DNA of 64,000 nt from Porticoccus sp964395715 (GTDB taxonomy: Bacteria > Pseudomonadota > Gammaproteobacteria > Pseudomonadales > Porticoccaceae). The stretch is from positions 124,001 to 188,000 of the forward strand of contig CAYNAU010000001.1 in assembly GCA_964395715.1 (NCBI GenBank). Direction: 5' to 3'. Each line of letters opens with the position of its first letter. Position 1 is the stretch's first letter. Made by a program: the position numbers and the translations under genes. This document shows positions 52,721 to 61,986 of this stretch, piece after piece. The notes under the pieces were generated by a model. That model saw nothing but the letters and a program-made list of their open reading frames with translations. It did not search any database and was not told where the DNA came from.

Positions 52721-53743
52721 ATGGTCAATTTCGTTATCTTAGGCTGCCCTCGCTCAGGCACTACTCTTCTAGCCACTCTCTTGGAAAAATATTTTGATGT
52801 CGCAGCCCCAATTGAGCCGCACATTGTCGAGTACTTTGGACGTTACCGCTGGATGTTTCCAGGCCGACTAACCACAAGCCAAAAAGCCCTTCTCGTCAAC
52901 AGCATATTTCGATTCCTGAAGATCTGGCTCCCAAGAAATAACCCATCGAGGGATATGCAATCAGTGATTCCCTATTCACTGTTAGCTACAGAAAGCGAAA
53001 AGAGCCGTTTGATCGACACCGGGAAAGATTTTGATTCTACAGTAAGGGCTTTCTTTGACCTCTATACGAGAAAACATGGGACCAGTGGCTGGGTTGATAA
53101 AAGCGCATACTATTTCCCCCCTGACATCACCACAATCGGCGAAATATTTTGCGACGCAAAATTCATACATATCAAGAGAAACCCTTACGACACTTGTGCT
53201 TCCTGGCACAAGTCCTGGTTTGGCCCACCACATGTATTAGAAGCTGGAAGGCTTTGGAAAAAACATATAGAAGCTATAAATAGCTGGTCAGAACAAAATC
53301 CAGACAGGTTATTAGAAATAACTTATGAAGAGTTAACCCTAAACCCTGACAAGACTCTTAACTTAATAAGCGCCTTTGCTGGCGAGAATATCCATAAAAA
53401 AGAGGCTCCAAGCACTCAGATGTCATCTGTTCTATCAACTGGGGGAACCCACGATAACCTGACATCAGAGGTTATACATTCTCCGGAAAAATGGAAGGCA
53501 ATATACTCGGAGAAAAACACTAGGGCGCTGGCGTTTATAACTCAACCCGGAAAATCTGTACACAATTCTTCTTTAGCAGAATACTCAAGAACAGAGAGAG
53601 TTATCATCAGAGCCAGGCAATTATTTTGGCTTACGAGGTCACAGTTCATCAGAAAGGTAATATACAGAAAAATAAAATACTTGTTACCCGGCTTCTGCTT
53701 TACCGTAGAATTGGTAAGAGCGATGGGAGCTAAGATCAAATGA
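52721..53743 (+). CDS. PAPS-dependent sulfotransferase
   Basis: 340-aa sulfotransferase family protein that would move sulfate from PAPS to a hydroxyl or amine of a glycan or lipid. The 5'-phosphosulfate-binding loop GCPRSGTTLL is at residues 8-17, and the 3'-phosphate region reads HIKRNPYDTCASW (~150). No signal peptide or membrane segment. It is first in a three-gene plus-strand run (4-bp overlap with the next gene), at the start of the AT-richer block. The acceptor is probably the glycan built by its neighbours; inferred. Confidence 0.85.
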   Translation: MVNFVILGCPRSGTTLLATLLEKYFDVAAPIEPHIVEYFGRYRWMFPGRLTTSQKALLVNSIFRFLKIWLPRNNPSRDMQSVIPYSLLATESEKSRLIDTGKDFDSTVRAFFDLYTRKHGTSGWVDKSAYYFPPDITTIGEIFCDAKFIHIKRNPYDTCASWHKSWFGPPHVLEAGRLWKKHIEAINSWSEQNPDRLLEITYEELTLNPDKTLNLISAFAGENIHKKEAPSTQMSSVLSTGGTHDNLTSEVIHSPEKWKAIYSEKNTRALAFITQPGKSVHNSSLAEYSRTERVIIRARQLFWLTRSQFIRKVIYRKIKYLLPGFCFTVELVRAMGAKIK

Positions 53744-54735
53744 AACCAAACATCAATAATTCGGACGAGAGCAATATTGTGCCGAGATTGGCGCTGGTAA
53801 TCCCATGCTTCAATGAAGATGCGATACTTGAAAATACTATACAGACGCTATGTAGCAAGCTGAATTCGCTCAACTCTGAGGGTGTTATTGATGCATCCAG
53901 CCTCATGATTATGGTCGATGATGGCTCAAGTGATGCCACATGGGAAATAATTTCCAGGAATGCGAGAATCAACCCTCTTGTCACTGGAGTTCGACTATCC
54001 ACTAATTTTGGGCATCAATGTGCCCTGATTGCCGGTCTGGAACATGCTTCAGGCAATTCTGATGTCACGATTAGTTTAGATGCTGACTTGCAGGATGATT
54101 TAAATGCCATTGATGGCATGCTAGATGCCTTTAGAAATAAAAATGATATCGTGTTCGGGGTCAGAAATGACCGGGCATCGGACTCTACCTTTAAAAGAAA
54201 AAGTGCCGAAATGTTCTATAAGTTCATGACGCTTCTAGGCGTCAGGACTATCCCCGATCACGCCGACTTCAGACTCCTGAGCCAGAAAGCACTTTCCGCC
54301 CTTCTCGCTCATAAAGAAGCCAACATATATCTCAGAGGAATCACAACGTCCCTTGGCTTTAAAAGTACGAATGTCTATTACTGTAGAAAGGAGAGAACGG
54401 GGGGAGAAACAAAGTACACCCTATCTAAAATGCTGGCTCTTGCCTGGGATGGAATTACCTCTTTCAGCACGACTCCTCTCAGGCTAATCTTTTATACAGG
54501 TTTGTTTATTTTTCTTACGACATCTCTCGTTTCATGCTGGATACTTTACGCTAAGCTCTTCAAGGAAAGCACTGTCCCCGGATGGGCGTCAATTGTTTTG
54601 CCCATATTCATGCTGGGGGGAATTCAGCTACTCTCACTGGGCATAATTGGCGAATACCTAGGCAAAATATACAAGGAATCCAAGAGCAGACCCAGATACA
54701 TAATCGATAAGACTACTGAACATGACCGCCCTTGA
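53740..54735 (+). CDS. GtrB/DPM1-like polyprenyl-phosphate glycosyltransferase (GT2)
   Basis: 331 aa. The GT-A domain starts LALVIPCFNEDAILE and contains the DADLQDD metal-binding motif near residue 115. Two C-terminal transmembrane segments (~245-270 and ~283-308) end in LGKIYKESKSRPRYII. This layout is that of GtrB and bactoprenol-glucosyl transferases, which load a hexose onto undecaprenyl phosphate at the inner face. It overlaps the sulfotransferase by 4 bp and GtrA by 14 bp. Confidence 0.9.
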   Translation: MKPNINNSDESNIVPRLALVIPCFNEDAILENTIQTLCSKLNSLNSEGVIDASSLMIMVDDGSSDATWEIISRNARINPLVTGVRLSTNFGHQCALIAGLEHASGNSDVTISLDADLQDDLNAIDGMLDAFRNKNDIVFGVRNDRASDSTFKRKSAEMFYKFMTLLGVRTIPDHADFRLLSQKALSALLAHKEANIYLRGITTSLGFKSTNVYYCRKERTGGETKYTLSKMLALAWDGITSFSTTPLRLIFYTGLFIFLTTSLVSCWILYAKLFKESTVPGWASIVLPIFMLGGIQLLSLGIIGEYLGKIYKESKSRPRYIIDKTTEHDRP

Positions 54736-55114
54736 AACCTTGATAAAGAAGGCGTTCAGCTTCTCATCCATTGGGCTCGTCATGACGCTAACCTCGTTAG
54801 CATTGAACTACATTCTTATCAGGTACTTCGGGTTTGAGGTGCGGGCGACCTACGTTTCAGTCTATGCAACATTACTACTGGTCTCATTCCTGCTGAACAG
54901 CCGCTACACCTTTAAAAACACGAATAGCGGAACCAATCTGGCAAAGTATGTTTCTGTCTATTTGCTGGGGATGTTACTTGGAACGATTCTGCTGGAAATC
55001 TACATCAACACCATATTCCTCCAACCACAACACTATGTTTTTCTAGTAGTGCCATTTACGGCCAGTTGGAATTTTTTTGCTTCAAACAAACTGCTCACCG
55101 GGAAGCTTGTCTGA
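54722..55114 (+). CDS. GtrA-family polyprenyl-phosphate-sugar flippase (first copy)
   Basis: 130 aa, four hydrophobic segments, with the family N-terminus FSSIGLVMTLTSLALNY and SRYTFKN in the middle. GtrA proteins move undecaprenyl-phosphate-linked sugars across the inner membrane. It overlaps the GtrB-like gene by 14 bp, so the two are coupled. The third member of a gtr set, the membrane transferase, could be the convergent gene at 55126 (11 bp away). Confidence 0.88.
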   Translation: MTALETLIKKAFSFSSIGLVMTLTSLALNYILIRYFGFEVRATYVSVYATLLLVSFLLNSRYTFKNTNSGTNLAKYVSVYLLGMLLGTILLEIYINTIFLQPQHYVFLVVPFTASWNFFASNKLLTGKLV

Positions 55115-55125
55115 AAAAGTAGGAA

Positions 55126-56706
55126 TCATGATCTTTTTATACGTATAACCTCGCCGGCATATGGGCCCACCATCACTTTTTTCTCCACACTCACCTCATA
55201 ATCATCACTTTTCACCCCCTCAACAACGAGTTCATAAAGTTTGATCTGACCGTGATAGCCATTGCTACTCGCATTTAAAAGAATGAAGTTATCAGGAAGT
55301 TCTTCCAGGTGCTTGTCAGAAACCCCAGGGGCTTTAAGAAATTTTACACCTACCAATTTCTTCGAAACATAACCCATGAGGGGACTGGAAGAAAAATAGT
55401 ACTCACCTCGAGTCACGTATACGATTTCCGCAGAGTATTCCCGGTCGACAAGATCAAGCAGGCCCGCTTGTAACTTATAAAAATCCTTGTATTCAAAGCT
55501 TCTTTCCAGACGACTGAAACTCGTTACTCCCGCGTTGTAATCAGGGTAAAAAATTCCCTCTCTACTCAAAAAGAGAAACAGAAAATATAACGACAACAAA
55601 CCAATAGTGAGTCGCTTATACCCCGAGTACAGATAAGTGTATGTAGCCACCCCCAAAAAGGCATAAACCACTGGCAAAACCCAAACATAGTATCTCACCA
55701 GGGGGAAAAAGTTCATGCCTGAAAAATACACAAATATCAGAAAGCATAGAAAGGAAGAGACAAACACACTTCCACCGAAAAGTAGTCGGTATTTCTCGTC
55801 CACCATGGTCACATTAACAACTTTTGATAGCCTCCACCCCTGCTCGGATATCATCCGGTAGAGGACGTAAAGGGAAAACATACTAAAAACAGCAACAACA
55901 AACAGCAAATCCGGAACATCCTGCAAACGGGCATAAACCCCTCTCACATAGGTTCCAAAATCCTTCGCGAGCATCCCGGGAGTATTGCCATGCAGGCTCT
56001 TAGCCCATTCAAAGCTGATCGCAAAAACCAACAGGCAGGAACATCTGGATATGGCCCACTTGAACCCCAATCTCAATCCGTCGATGAGCAGCAGCGCCAA
56101 CAGGGCAACAACCACAAAGAGGCCAACAGATTTCACAAGAAGCGCGCCCAAAGCCATGAAAACGGCACTCCATGCCTTGCCCCTCACCCAGAAAAATAAT
56201 GCCAGAAGAGATGCAAGGCTCCCGGCCACCTCCGTATACACATAACTGACCTGGACACTCATCAAGGGACTTATAAAAATTGCTCCAACAACAAGCAGTG
56301 CGCAGACGGAGGAACTCAGCCGATGCACCAGGTTAAAAGCAACACCAACAATACAGCCGGCAAAGACAAAATTCATACTGTGAAGAAGGGGCAGGTAAAG
56401 CCCCTTGTCGCCACCCGTCAAAGCTAACGTGAGCGCTGTTATCCAGGTAATCAGACTGAAGCTGTGAACGTTTTCTCCACCTTGAGGGTAACCCCCTAAT
56501 TGCAACAATGAAGCTAGGTCGTATTGATTTTCATAGAGGTATATAGCAGGGGAAAAAACTCCAGCCGCTGCATCCCATACCGGCGGCATGTCTAAGCAAA
56601 AAGTAAGAGTGTAATAGTAGAGAATGATGCCAACGGCACCAATTAGGAAGCTACTGAGGGGAACATTTACAGAAAGACCTTTCTTCAGAAAGCCATAGAT
56701 ATTCAT
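55126..56706 (-). CDS. GT-C-like multispan membrane protein
   Basis: 526 aa with about ten hydrophobic segments followed by a soluble C-terminal domain (~395-526). The first loop contains MPPVWDAAAGVF; an Asp in this loop is the place of the catalytic acid in GT-C transferases. It is AT-rich with low similarity to named families, so the substrate is unknown. It lies 5 bp downstream of the methyltransferase and converges on gtrA. Confidence 0.65.
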   Translation of the reverse strand: MNIYGFLKKGLSVNVPLSSFLIGAVGIILYYYTLTFCLDMPPVWDAAAGVFSPAIYLYENQYDLASLLQLGGYPQGGENVHSFSLITWITALTLALTGGDKGLYLPLLHSMNFVFAGCIVGVAFNLVHRLSSSVCALLVVGAIFISPLMSVQVSYVYTEVAGSLASLLALFFWVRGKAWSAVFMALGALLVKSVGLFVVVALLALLLIDGLRLGFKWAISRCSCLLVFAISFEWAKSLHGNTPGMLAKDFGTYVRGVYARLQDVPDLLFVVAVFSMFSLYVLYRMISEQGWRLSKVVNVTMVDEKYRLLFGGSVFVSSFLCFLIFVYFSGMNFFPLVRYYVWVLPVVYAFLGVATYTYLYSGYKRLTIGLLSLYFLFLFLSREGIFYPDYNAGVTSFSRLERSFEYKDFYKLQAGLLDLVDREYSAEIVYVTRGEYYFSSSPLMGYVSKKLVGVKFLKAPGVSDKHLEELPDNFILLNASSNGYHGQIKLYELVVEGVKSDDYEVSVEKKVMVGPYAGEVIRIKRS

Positions 56707-56711
56707 CGCTG

Positions 56712-57407
56712 TTAAGTCCCAACATTCTTATTCACTACGTTTTTCGGCTCTGGTTTTTCAGCAACCACAAAAAATTGCTTTCCCACTAGAGGCCAAACAA
56801 ACGGCATACGCAAATAGAGTTTGATTAGCAAAGGGTGCTTAGGAAGCAAACTTTTGGTTGTATAGGGCAAAAAACGACTAAAACATGTTTCTATGCGAAA
56901 CCCCTTTAACATTAACACCTCACATAAAGATATATGAGTCAGGCCTACATGATGATCAAAGAAATCCCAATACTTTCCAGGTAAATAGCGTAAGTTTGGC
57001 CCTAATATCAGGAAACGGCCTCCAGGTCTTAGCATCGAGAAGACATCTTCTATAAAGGTCTCAACTTCCTTTTTTGATGGAAGATGCTCAAGAAAATTTG
57101 ACGCAAATACCGCATCAACTTCACCAAAAAACAAATTGTTAATATTTGTTACATCGGAATGAATGAAGGTGATGTCATTTTGCAGAAAAGCTTGTGAATC
57201 AGGATTCAAATCCACTGCTATTTTTTTCCCTGCAGCCACATTATTTATGAATTCTCCATAGCCACAAGCCACGTCTAACACTGTGTCTTTTTCATTTATA
57301 TATTTTTTAAAGAAATCACTACATAGTACTTCCCATATTTTATTTTTTTCTGCTATCTCTTTTTTGCCAAACCTTATACCGTAAAGCTTAGCCAAGTTAT
57401 CACTCAT
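56712..57407 (-). CDS. Class I SAM-dependent methyltransferase
   Basis: 231 aa. The SAM-binding motif I is DTVLDVACGYGEFINNV; motif VFASNFLEHLPSKKEVE and FSMLRPGGRFLILGPN follow in the expected order. A Met start at 57407 overlaps the GtrA stop by 8 bp. The target is unknown; within this cluster it may methylate a sugar or cap a glycan. Confidence 0.85.
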   Translation of the reverse strand: MSDNLAKLYGIRFGKKEIAEKNKIWEVLCSDFFKKYINEKDTVLDVACGYGEFINNVAAGKKIAVDLNPDSQAFLQNDITFIHSDVTNINNLFFGEVDAVFASNFLEHLPSKKEVETFIEDVFSMLRPGGRFLILGPNLRYLPGKYWDFFDHHVGLTHISLCEVLMLKGFRIETCFSRFLPYTTKSLLPKHPLLIKLYLRMPFVWPLVGKQFFVVAEKPEPKNVVNKNVGT

Positions 57408-57813
57408 GAAACACATCCTTAAAGGCATACATCTTATATGCAATAAATGTAATCAAGGTTGGAGCAACAACTGCTATGCCATGAGCGACTAACTCAGCGT
57501 GCTCATCGAACCCAAAAAGAATAAAGGTTTTTTTCAGGCCAATTGAAAGAAGAAACACAACCGGGAAAAATAGTAAATTGACGAGAAGAAACCCTTGCAC
57601 TTGCTCTTGCATAGTTTTAGCCGATCCTGGGAAAACATATTTTCTATTCAGCAAAAATGCTGTAGCCATACCTACTGGGTAAGCCATCAACACTGCGAGA
57701 TAAAAAGGCATCCAGTGACTAAACAGCACTCTTGCCCACCAGTGAATAACAGCCGCCATGCCTCCTGAGAGTATGAACCCAAGAAATTGCCTGGTGAAAT
57801 AATACCTGATCAA
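57400..57813 (-). CDS. GtrA-family protein (second copy)
   Basis: 137 aa, four hydrophobic segments, with the pattern RQFLGFILSGGMAAVIHW and LNRKYVFPGSAKT. Its TTG start lies in a 4-base overlap (TTGA) with the FAD oxidoreductase stop. In mycobacteria the gtrA-like gene Rv3789 adjoins dprE1 and dprE2 and has been tied to decaprenyl-phospho-arabinose. Here too a GtrA gene is in the same transcription unit as dprE homologues, so the same role is likely. Confidence 0.85.
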   Translation of the reverse strand: MIRYYFTRQFLGFILSGGMAAVIHWWARVLFSHWMPFYLAVLMAYPVGMATAFLLNRKYVFPGSAKTMQEQVQGFLLVNLLFFPVVFLLSIGLKKTFILFGFDEHAELVAHGIAVVAPTLITFIAYKMYAFKDVFHE

Positions 57814-59105
57814 CTTGATATCTCTTTCGCCAACGATCTGCCAAGCTCTATGCTTTCGGATATCCCCCTATCCTCAGGATAGTAGTATGAGGTATCTGCC
57901 ACAAACAAACCTTTCACAGGTAATCGTGCTGGTGGAAGAGCTTCCAAAAACCCTGGCTCACACACAGGCTGCGCAAACCGATAACGGCTAGCTCTAATAT
58001 CTACAATGTCCTCATCTTTAATATCGGTATTGATTTTTTTCAGATAGCTACAGACCTTATCAATAAAGATATCATCAGCATCCCCATACTTTGGGTGATC
58101 ACCCGGCATGTAAAATGGTACATAGACTATATGGCATCCCACTGGCCGCAGATTTGAGTACTCCACCATGCCAGGAACATCCATTTCTTGATCGTTTATA
58201 TTCAACCAAAAATTTTCCGACACCCTTTTTTGCAGTTTGGCGATAACGCAAACAACGGCTATATTCTTTACCGACTGGTAGCTGCTGAGGATGTCATCGG
58301 GAAGTCCAGACATGATTCCTGGCACATACGGCAGAGGGATCGTGCTTATAATCGCGTCATATTTTTCAACCCCGTAAACTGTCTTTAAACCACTGACGCG
58401 CATCCCTTCCATTTCAACCTGTAATACGGGCGAGTTCAGGCGTATCTCACCGCCAGCGCTTTCAATACTTTTTTTCATGGCTTCCATAAGGGTGGAGGAA
58501 CCCCCTTCAAGATAACCGAGTTTTTCCTTGAAAAGGCTATAGCGCGATCGACCTATCCGACGGATTCGACTCCATATCCATGCCGCAGAGACGTCTGATG
58601 ACAAATGATAGAACTTTAGTTCAAACAGTTTTCTCCAGAGGATATCAAAAGCTTCCTTTCCCACCCATTTTAAGATCCATTCCGTAGCTTTTAGCTGATC
58701 CAATGGGCCCCACTTCTCCCGTTTTGTTGCGAGAAAAGCATGTATCCCATAGCGCAACTTTGCCACCCAGCCCAGTCCTCGAAATCGCAATAGTGCTACA
58801 GGGTTTCCCCATGCCTGCAAATAGCCGTTGTACCAAAACCCCATTTTTGTCTCAACCCAGCGCATTTTGTCTGATAGGTTAAGCTCTTCCAAAAGCTCCA
58901 AAAATGCCCGGTCTGACACGCAGTGAAAGTGGTAGAAACGCTCAATTTCAACCCCTCCAAAGTCAAATGATGCAGTCATTCCGCCAATTCGATCGCCGGC
59001 CTCGAATATAACGGGCGTATAACCGTCCTTTACAAGCTGGTAGGCAACAGCCAATCCCATTGGCCCAGCACCCAGAACTGCAACTTTCATTTCTTTATCG
59101 TGCAT
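57810..59105 (-). CDS. FAD/NAD(P)-dependent oxidoreductase, amine-oxidase/UGM-like superfamily
   Basis: 431 aa. The dinucleotide-binding motif VAVLGAGPMGLAVAYQL starts near residue 8, and EAGDRIGGMTASF follows. A C-terminal FAD segment GLFVADTSYYYPEDRGISESIELGRSLA is present. This is the protoporphyrinogen-oxidase/UDP-galactopyranose-mutase-like fold, common in glycan clusters as sugar desaturases or mutases. The Met at 59090 is an alternative start. It sits between epimerase and GtrA with 3-4 base spacing or overlap. Confidence 0.82.
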   Translation of the reverse strand: MHDKEMKVAVLGAGPMGLAVAYQLVKDGYTPVIFEAGDRIGGMTASFDFGGVEIERFYHFHCVSDRAFLELLEELNLSDKMRWVETKMGFWYNGYLQAWGNPVALLRFRGLGWVAKLRYGIHAFLATKREKWGPLDQLKATEWILKWVGKEAFDILWRKLFELKFYHLSSDVSAAWIWSRIRRIGRSRYSLFKEKLGYLEGGSSTLMEAMKKSIESAGGEIRLNSPVLQVEMEGMRVSGLKTVYGVEKYDAIISTIPLPYVPGIMSGLPDDILSSYQSVKNIAVVCVIAKLQKRVSENFWLNINDQEMDVPGMVEYSNLRPVGCHIVYVPFYMPGDHPKYGDADDIFIDKVCSYLKKINTDIKDEDIVDIRASRYRFAQPVCEPGFLEALPPARLPVKGLFVADTSYYYPEDRGISESIELGRSLAKEISS

Positions 59106-59108
59106 TAC

Positions 59109-60056
59109 TCAGAAGTCCAGGATCACATCGCTGTATCGGGCATGATTAAATGTCTCGTTAATAGCGTCTTCGAATTTAGTGGCTCGCACATGAAAAATTG
59201 CAGGCCAATCGATCAGCTCAAATTCATCGTGGGCACTTAGAGCAGATAGTTGCTGAACAGTAAATGGTGGATTTTTATCAAAAATACCCCAAAGGAAAAG
59301 CAGTACGTAGAAAATAGAATAGGGAATTTTTACGACAGGCGTCCTGGATTTTATTGAAGCTTTAATTGCATAGATTATGTCGATATAGTCGACTTTTTCC
59401 TGCCCGGATATATTGTAAATCCCGCCCTTTATCTCTTTCTCGATACAACTGATGACGACGTTACAGAAATCGCCAACATATAAAGGCTGCCTCATGAAAC
59501 GACCATCGCCCGGAACCGGAAAAATCGGGAAGCGCTGCATAAAACGAGACAACCAACCCAGATGCTTTCGGTCAAACCAGCCAAACATTAGCGTAGGCCT
59601 GAGGACGGGAGCATTTAACCCACTTTCAATGACAATTTTTTCTTGTTTCTTTTTTGTATTCGTATAAAAGTCATCCGCCATGGACTCAACCACAGATGAG
59701 CTAACATGTACCAACCTGGCACCACTGACGGTCTTTATTGTGTCAATGATCAACCTCGTAGCTTCGATATTATTTTTTTCAAAATCCAGGTAATCAAGGC
59801 CACCTATCTGAGCTTGGAGCATGACAACCAAACAGTCCTCTACAAATTGCTGCTGCCACTCTCCCCGAACAGAAAGATCCGCCTCAACAGCGGTTACTTC
59901 GGGCAGCATCTGTTTCAGACTCAGCAGATTGTTACGGTGCTTGTCTATAACAACAATATCTGAATAACCTCTCTCCAACAGCCTTACGGCCAGATTTTGG
60001 CCAACCAGCCCTGCTCCGCCCGGCAAGATAATCCTCGTATCTTTAAGACTTGCCAC
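59109..60056 (-). CDS. NAD-dependent epimerase/dehydratase (extended SDR)
   Basis: 315 aa. The cofactor motif is LPGGAGLVGQNLA (residues ~11-23), the catalytic pair lies in YTNTK (~151-155), and SSSVVES holds the catalytic serine. Such enzymes epimerise, dehydrate or reduce nucleotide- or lipid-linked sugars. It overlaps the upstream GT-C gene by 14 bp and is 3 bp from the FAD oxidoreductase, so it belongs to the operon. The substrate is unknown. Confidence 0.85.
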   Translation of the reverse strand: MASLKDTRIILPGGAGLVGQNLAVRLLERGYSDIVVIDKHRNNLLSLKQMLPEVTAVEADLSVRGEWQQQFVEDCLVVMLQAQIGGLDYLDFEKNNIEATRLIIDTIKTVSGARLVHVSSSVVESMADDFYTNTKKKQEKIVIESGLNAPVLRPTLMFGWFDRKHLGWLSRFMQRFPIFPVPGDGRFMRQPLYVGDFCNVVISCIEKEIKGGIYNISGQEKVDYIDIIYAIKASIKSRTPVVKIPYSIFYVLLFLWGIFDKNPPFTVQQLSALSAHDEFELIDWPAIFHVRATKFEDAINETFNHARYSDVILDF

Positions 60057-61956
60057 CGATCACTACCTGCCTGTTGTATTCACAATACTCGGAACGACCA
60101 TCCTTTGACTGCACCACATTTACGGAATATTCCCCACTCGGTATTTCCCCCGGCACCAATACTGAATAACCGCCAAATATTTTTTCGCTGACTCCCAACT
60201 GCCGGTTAACATTAACCCTCGGAACACGTAACGCCTCGACTATTCTGCTGTAATTTTCTCCACCCGAGATAGATACATGTATCGAATCAGGGATCTCTTT
60301 TTTGCTTCCATACATTATCGACCAGCCTGAAATATTGACCATAGCAAGGTCGCCGTCGCCCAATACTTTTACATCGTCTATATCCCCCTTACAGTGAACC
60401 TTGCTCACCTCATCAGGCATAGCCTGCTTTTTCGGCGTAGCCAGAAGGCACCCTCCCACCACACCAACTTTCCAGGAATTATCCCAGGCGAAATCAAGAA
60501 CACTTCGTAGGATGCTTCTTTCTCTTTCACACGAAACGACAGCCCCCAGCGCTCCCGCCTCAACGTACTGTTCCGGGTGAGCGGCCACATCGCTGTATTG
60601 CCAGAACCTTTTCGGCACGGTAAATGACTTTCGTTCAGAGAGGTACCCAAACGTTGAACTCCATTTATTGCCGAAGGCGATAAACTGGTCTCCAGGCGGC
60701 ACTTCTCTTTTTAGTGTTTCAGCGATCGCCAACACCCCGTTTTCGCTATTAAACTGCTTAACAACATAGGGAAAGTAGCTACTCGAAAATGAGCTATAAC
60801 TAGCCCCCATCACCAACAGCATAGCGACGACTGTCCCCAGGGCCCCGATGCGATCATTCACGATGCCACCTATCACCAGAGCGAGCGCAAAGATCAGGAA
60901 AATGGTATTAGCAAACTGATAATAATCATGAACAATATGCAGGTTGGAAAAGAGGAATAATGGCGCCAGCCCCAGGCCACAAGCCACAATAACCAATAAC
61001 GCATACCTGTTTTCACCCTTATAGATAAACGGCAGGGCGAGCAAAAACAAACCGAATATTCCGCCTAGGTTGCCAACAAAAATACGTGACCAGATCACCT
61101 CATGTAACAATTTAGAGGACCACCTCTGATCTATAGCTCCCCAATTCCATTCCCTTAATGTAGATGATGTGAACTGTTGCCCGGCAAGATTGCTCATCTT
61201 TACGTAGTCCGTAAACACAACCCACAGAGCACCTACCAGCAAAGGGAGTAAAAATCCCACCAGCCCCAGTAAGATTAGGTTTTTCCAGCAAGTATCTTTT
61301 TTTACAAAAAAATTGTTAGCTTCTATAACGCAAACCACTATGCCTAACACAGCTAGCACCGGAAGCGCTGTGGTCACCTTCTGCAAAATAGCCACAATCA
61401 TGCAGAAGGAAAGCGCTAACAACCGTCCGCAACTGAAGTGTTTCGTGTATATATCGACAAAGTATTTGATAGCCAGAATACTGAAAAATAGCGCAACAGA
61501 CTCAATCATAAATGTTCGCCCCCAGTACATATAAATTGGGGATGAGAACATGAGACCTACAAAAACATAGAATATTGTATTGCCAAGGTTGAGGTCTTTC
61601 GTAATCGAGCGAACAGGCACGCATATCGCCAACATAAAACAATAGCTGAGCAGCCTACCCACTGGCTCCAGTGGCCAATTTAACGCTTCGGCAAGCCAGG
61701 CCACCAATAACTGATATAGAGGGAACTCAAATGGGACAGACCATGGCGGACCAAGCACCGGTGTCTGGTACGCCAACTGAAACCCTTCCTGCACGAACCA
61801 GTATGAGGTCAACGCAGTCTGTGTCTGCCTGAAGGCATGTCTATCCAGAAGGGGTTGCCCGGAATAGACTATGGCCAGAAGAGCAGAGACAACCAACGCC
61901 ACAAGGGCTATATACGCCGTCATCTTCTGCCAATCTACTTGTTGCCTTACTCTCAT
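60043..61956 (-). CDS. GT-C-like membrane glycosyltransferase with C-terminal soluble domain
   Basis: 637 aa with about ten membrane segments and a soluble C-terminal domain from ~430. The first periplasmic loop carries DRHAFRQTQTA (~42-52), the place of the catalytic acidic residue in ArnT/PMT-like lipid-linked sugar transferases. I use the ATG at 61956 with GAGG just upstream; the frame extends to a TTG. It precedes the epimerase and lies 30 bp after the dprE2 homologue. It is a strong candidate for the enzyme that uses the lipid-linked pentose made by DprE1/E2. Confidence 0.72.
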   Translation of the reverse strand: MRVRQQVDWQKMTAYIALVALVVSALLAIVYSGQPLLDRHAFRQTQTALTSYWFVQEGFQLAYQTPVLGPPWSVPFEFPLYQLLVAWLAEALNWPLEPVGRLLSYCFMLAICVPVRSITKDLNLGNTIFYVFVGLMFSSPIYMYWGRTFMIESVALFFSILAIKYFVDIYTKHFSCGRLLALSFCMIVAILQKVTTALPVLAVLGIVVCVIEANNFFVKKDTCWKNLILLGLVGFLLPLLVGALWVVFTDYVKMSNLAGQQFTSSTLREWNWGAIDQRWSSKLLHEVIWSRIFVGNLGGIFGLFLLALPFIYKGENRYALLVIVACGLGLAPLFLFSNLHIVHDYYQFANTIFLIFALALVIGGIVNDRIGALGTVVAMLLVMGASYSSFSSSYFPYVVKQFNSENGVLAIAETLKREVPPGDQFIAFGNKWSSTFGYLSERKSFTVPKRFWQYSDVAAHPEQYVEAGALGAVVSCERERSILRSVLDFAWDNSWKVGVVGGCLLATPKKQAMPDEVSKVHCKGDIDDVKVLGDGDLAMVNISGWSIMYGSKKEIPDSIHVSISGGENYSRIVEALRVPRVNVNRQLGVSEKIFGGYSVLVPGEIPSGEYSVNVVQSKDGRSEYCEYNRQVVIGGKS

Positions 61957-61986
61957 TCCTCGCCTCAACAATAGATATATTGCCTG

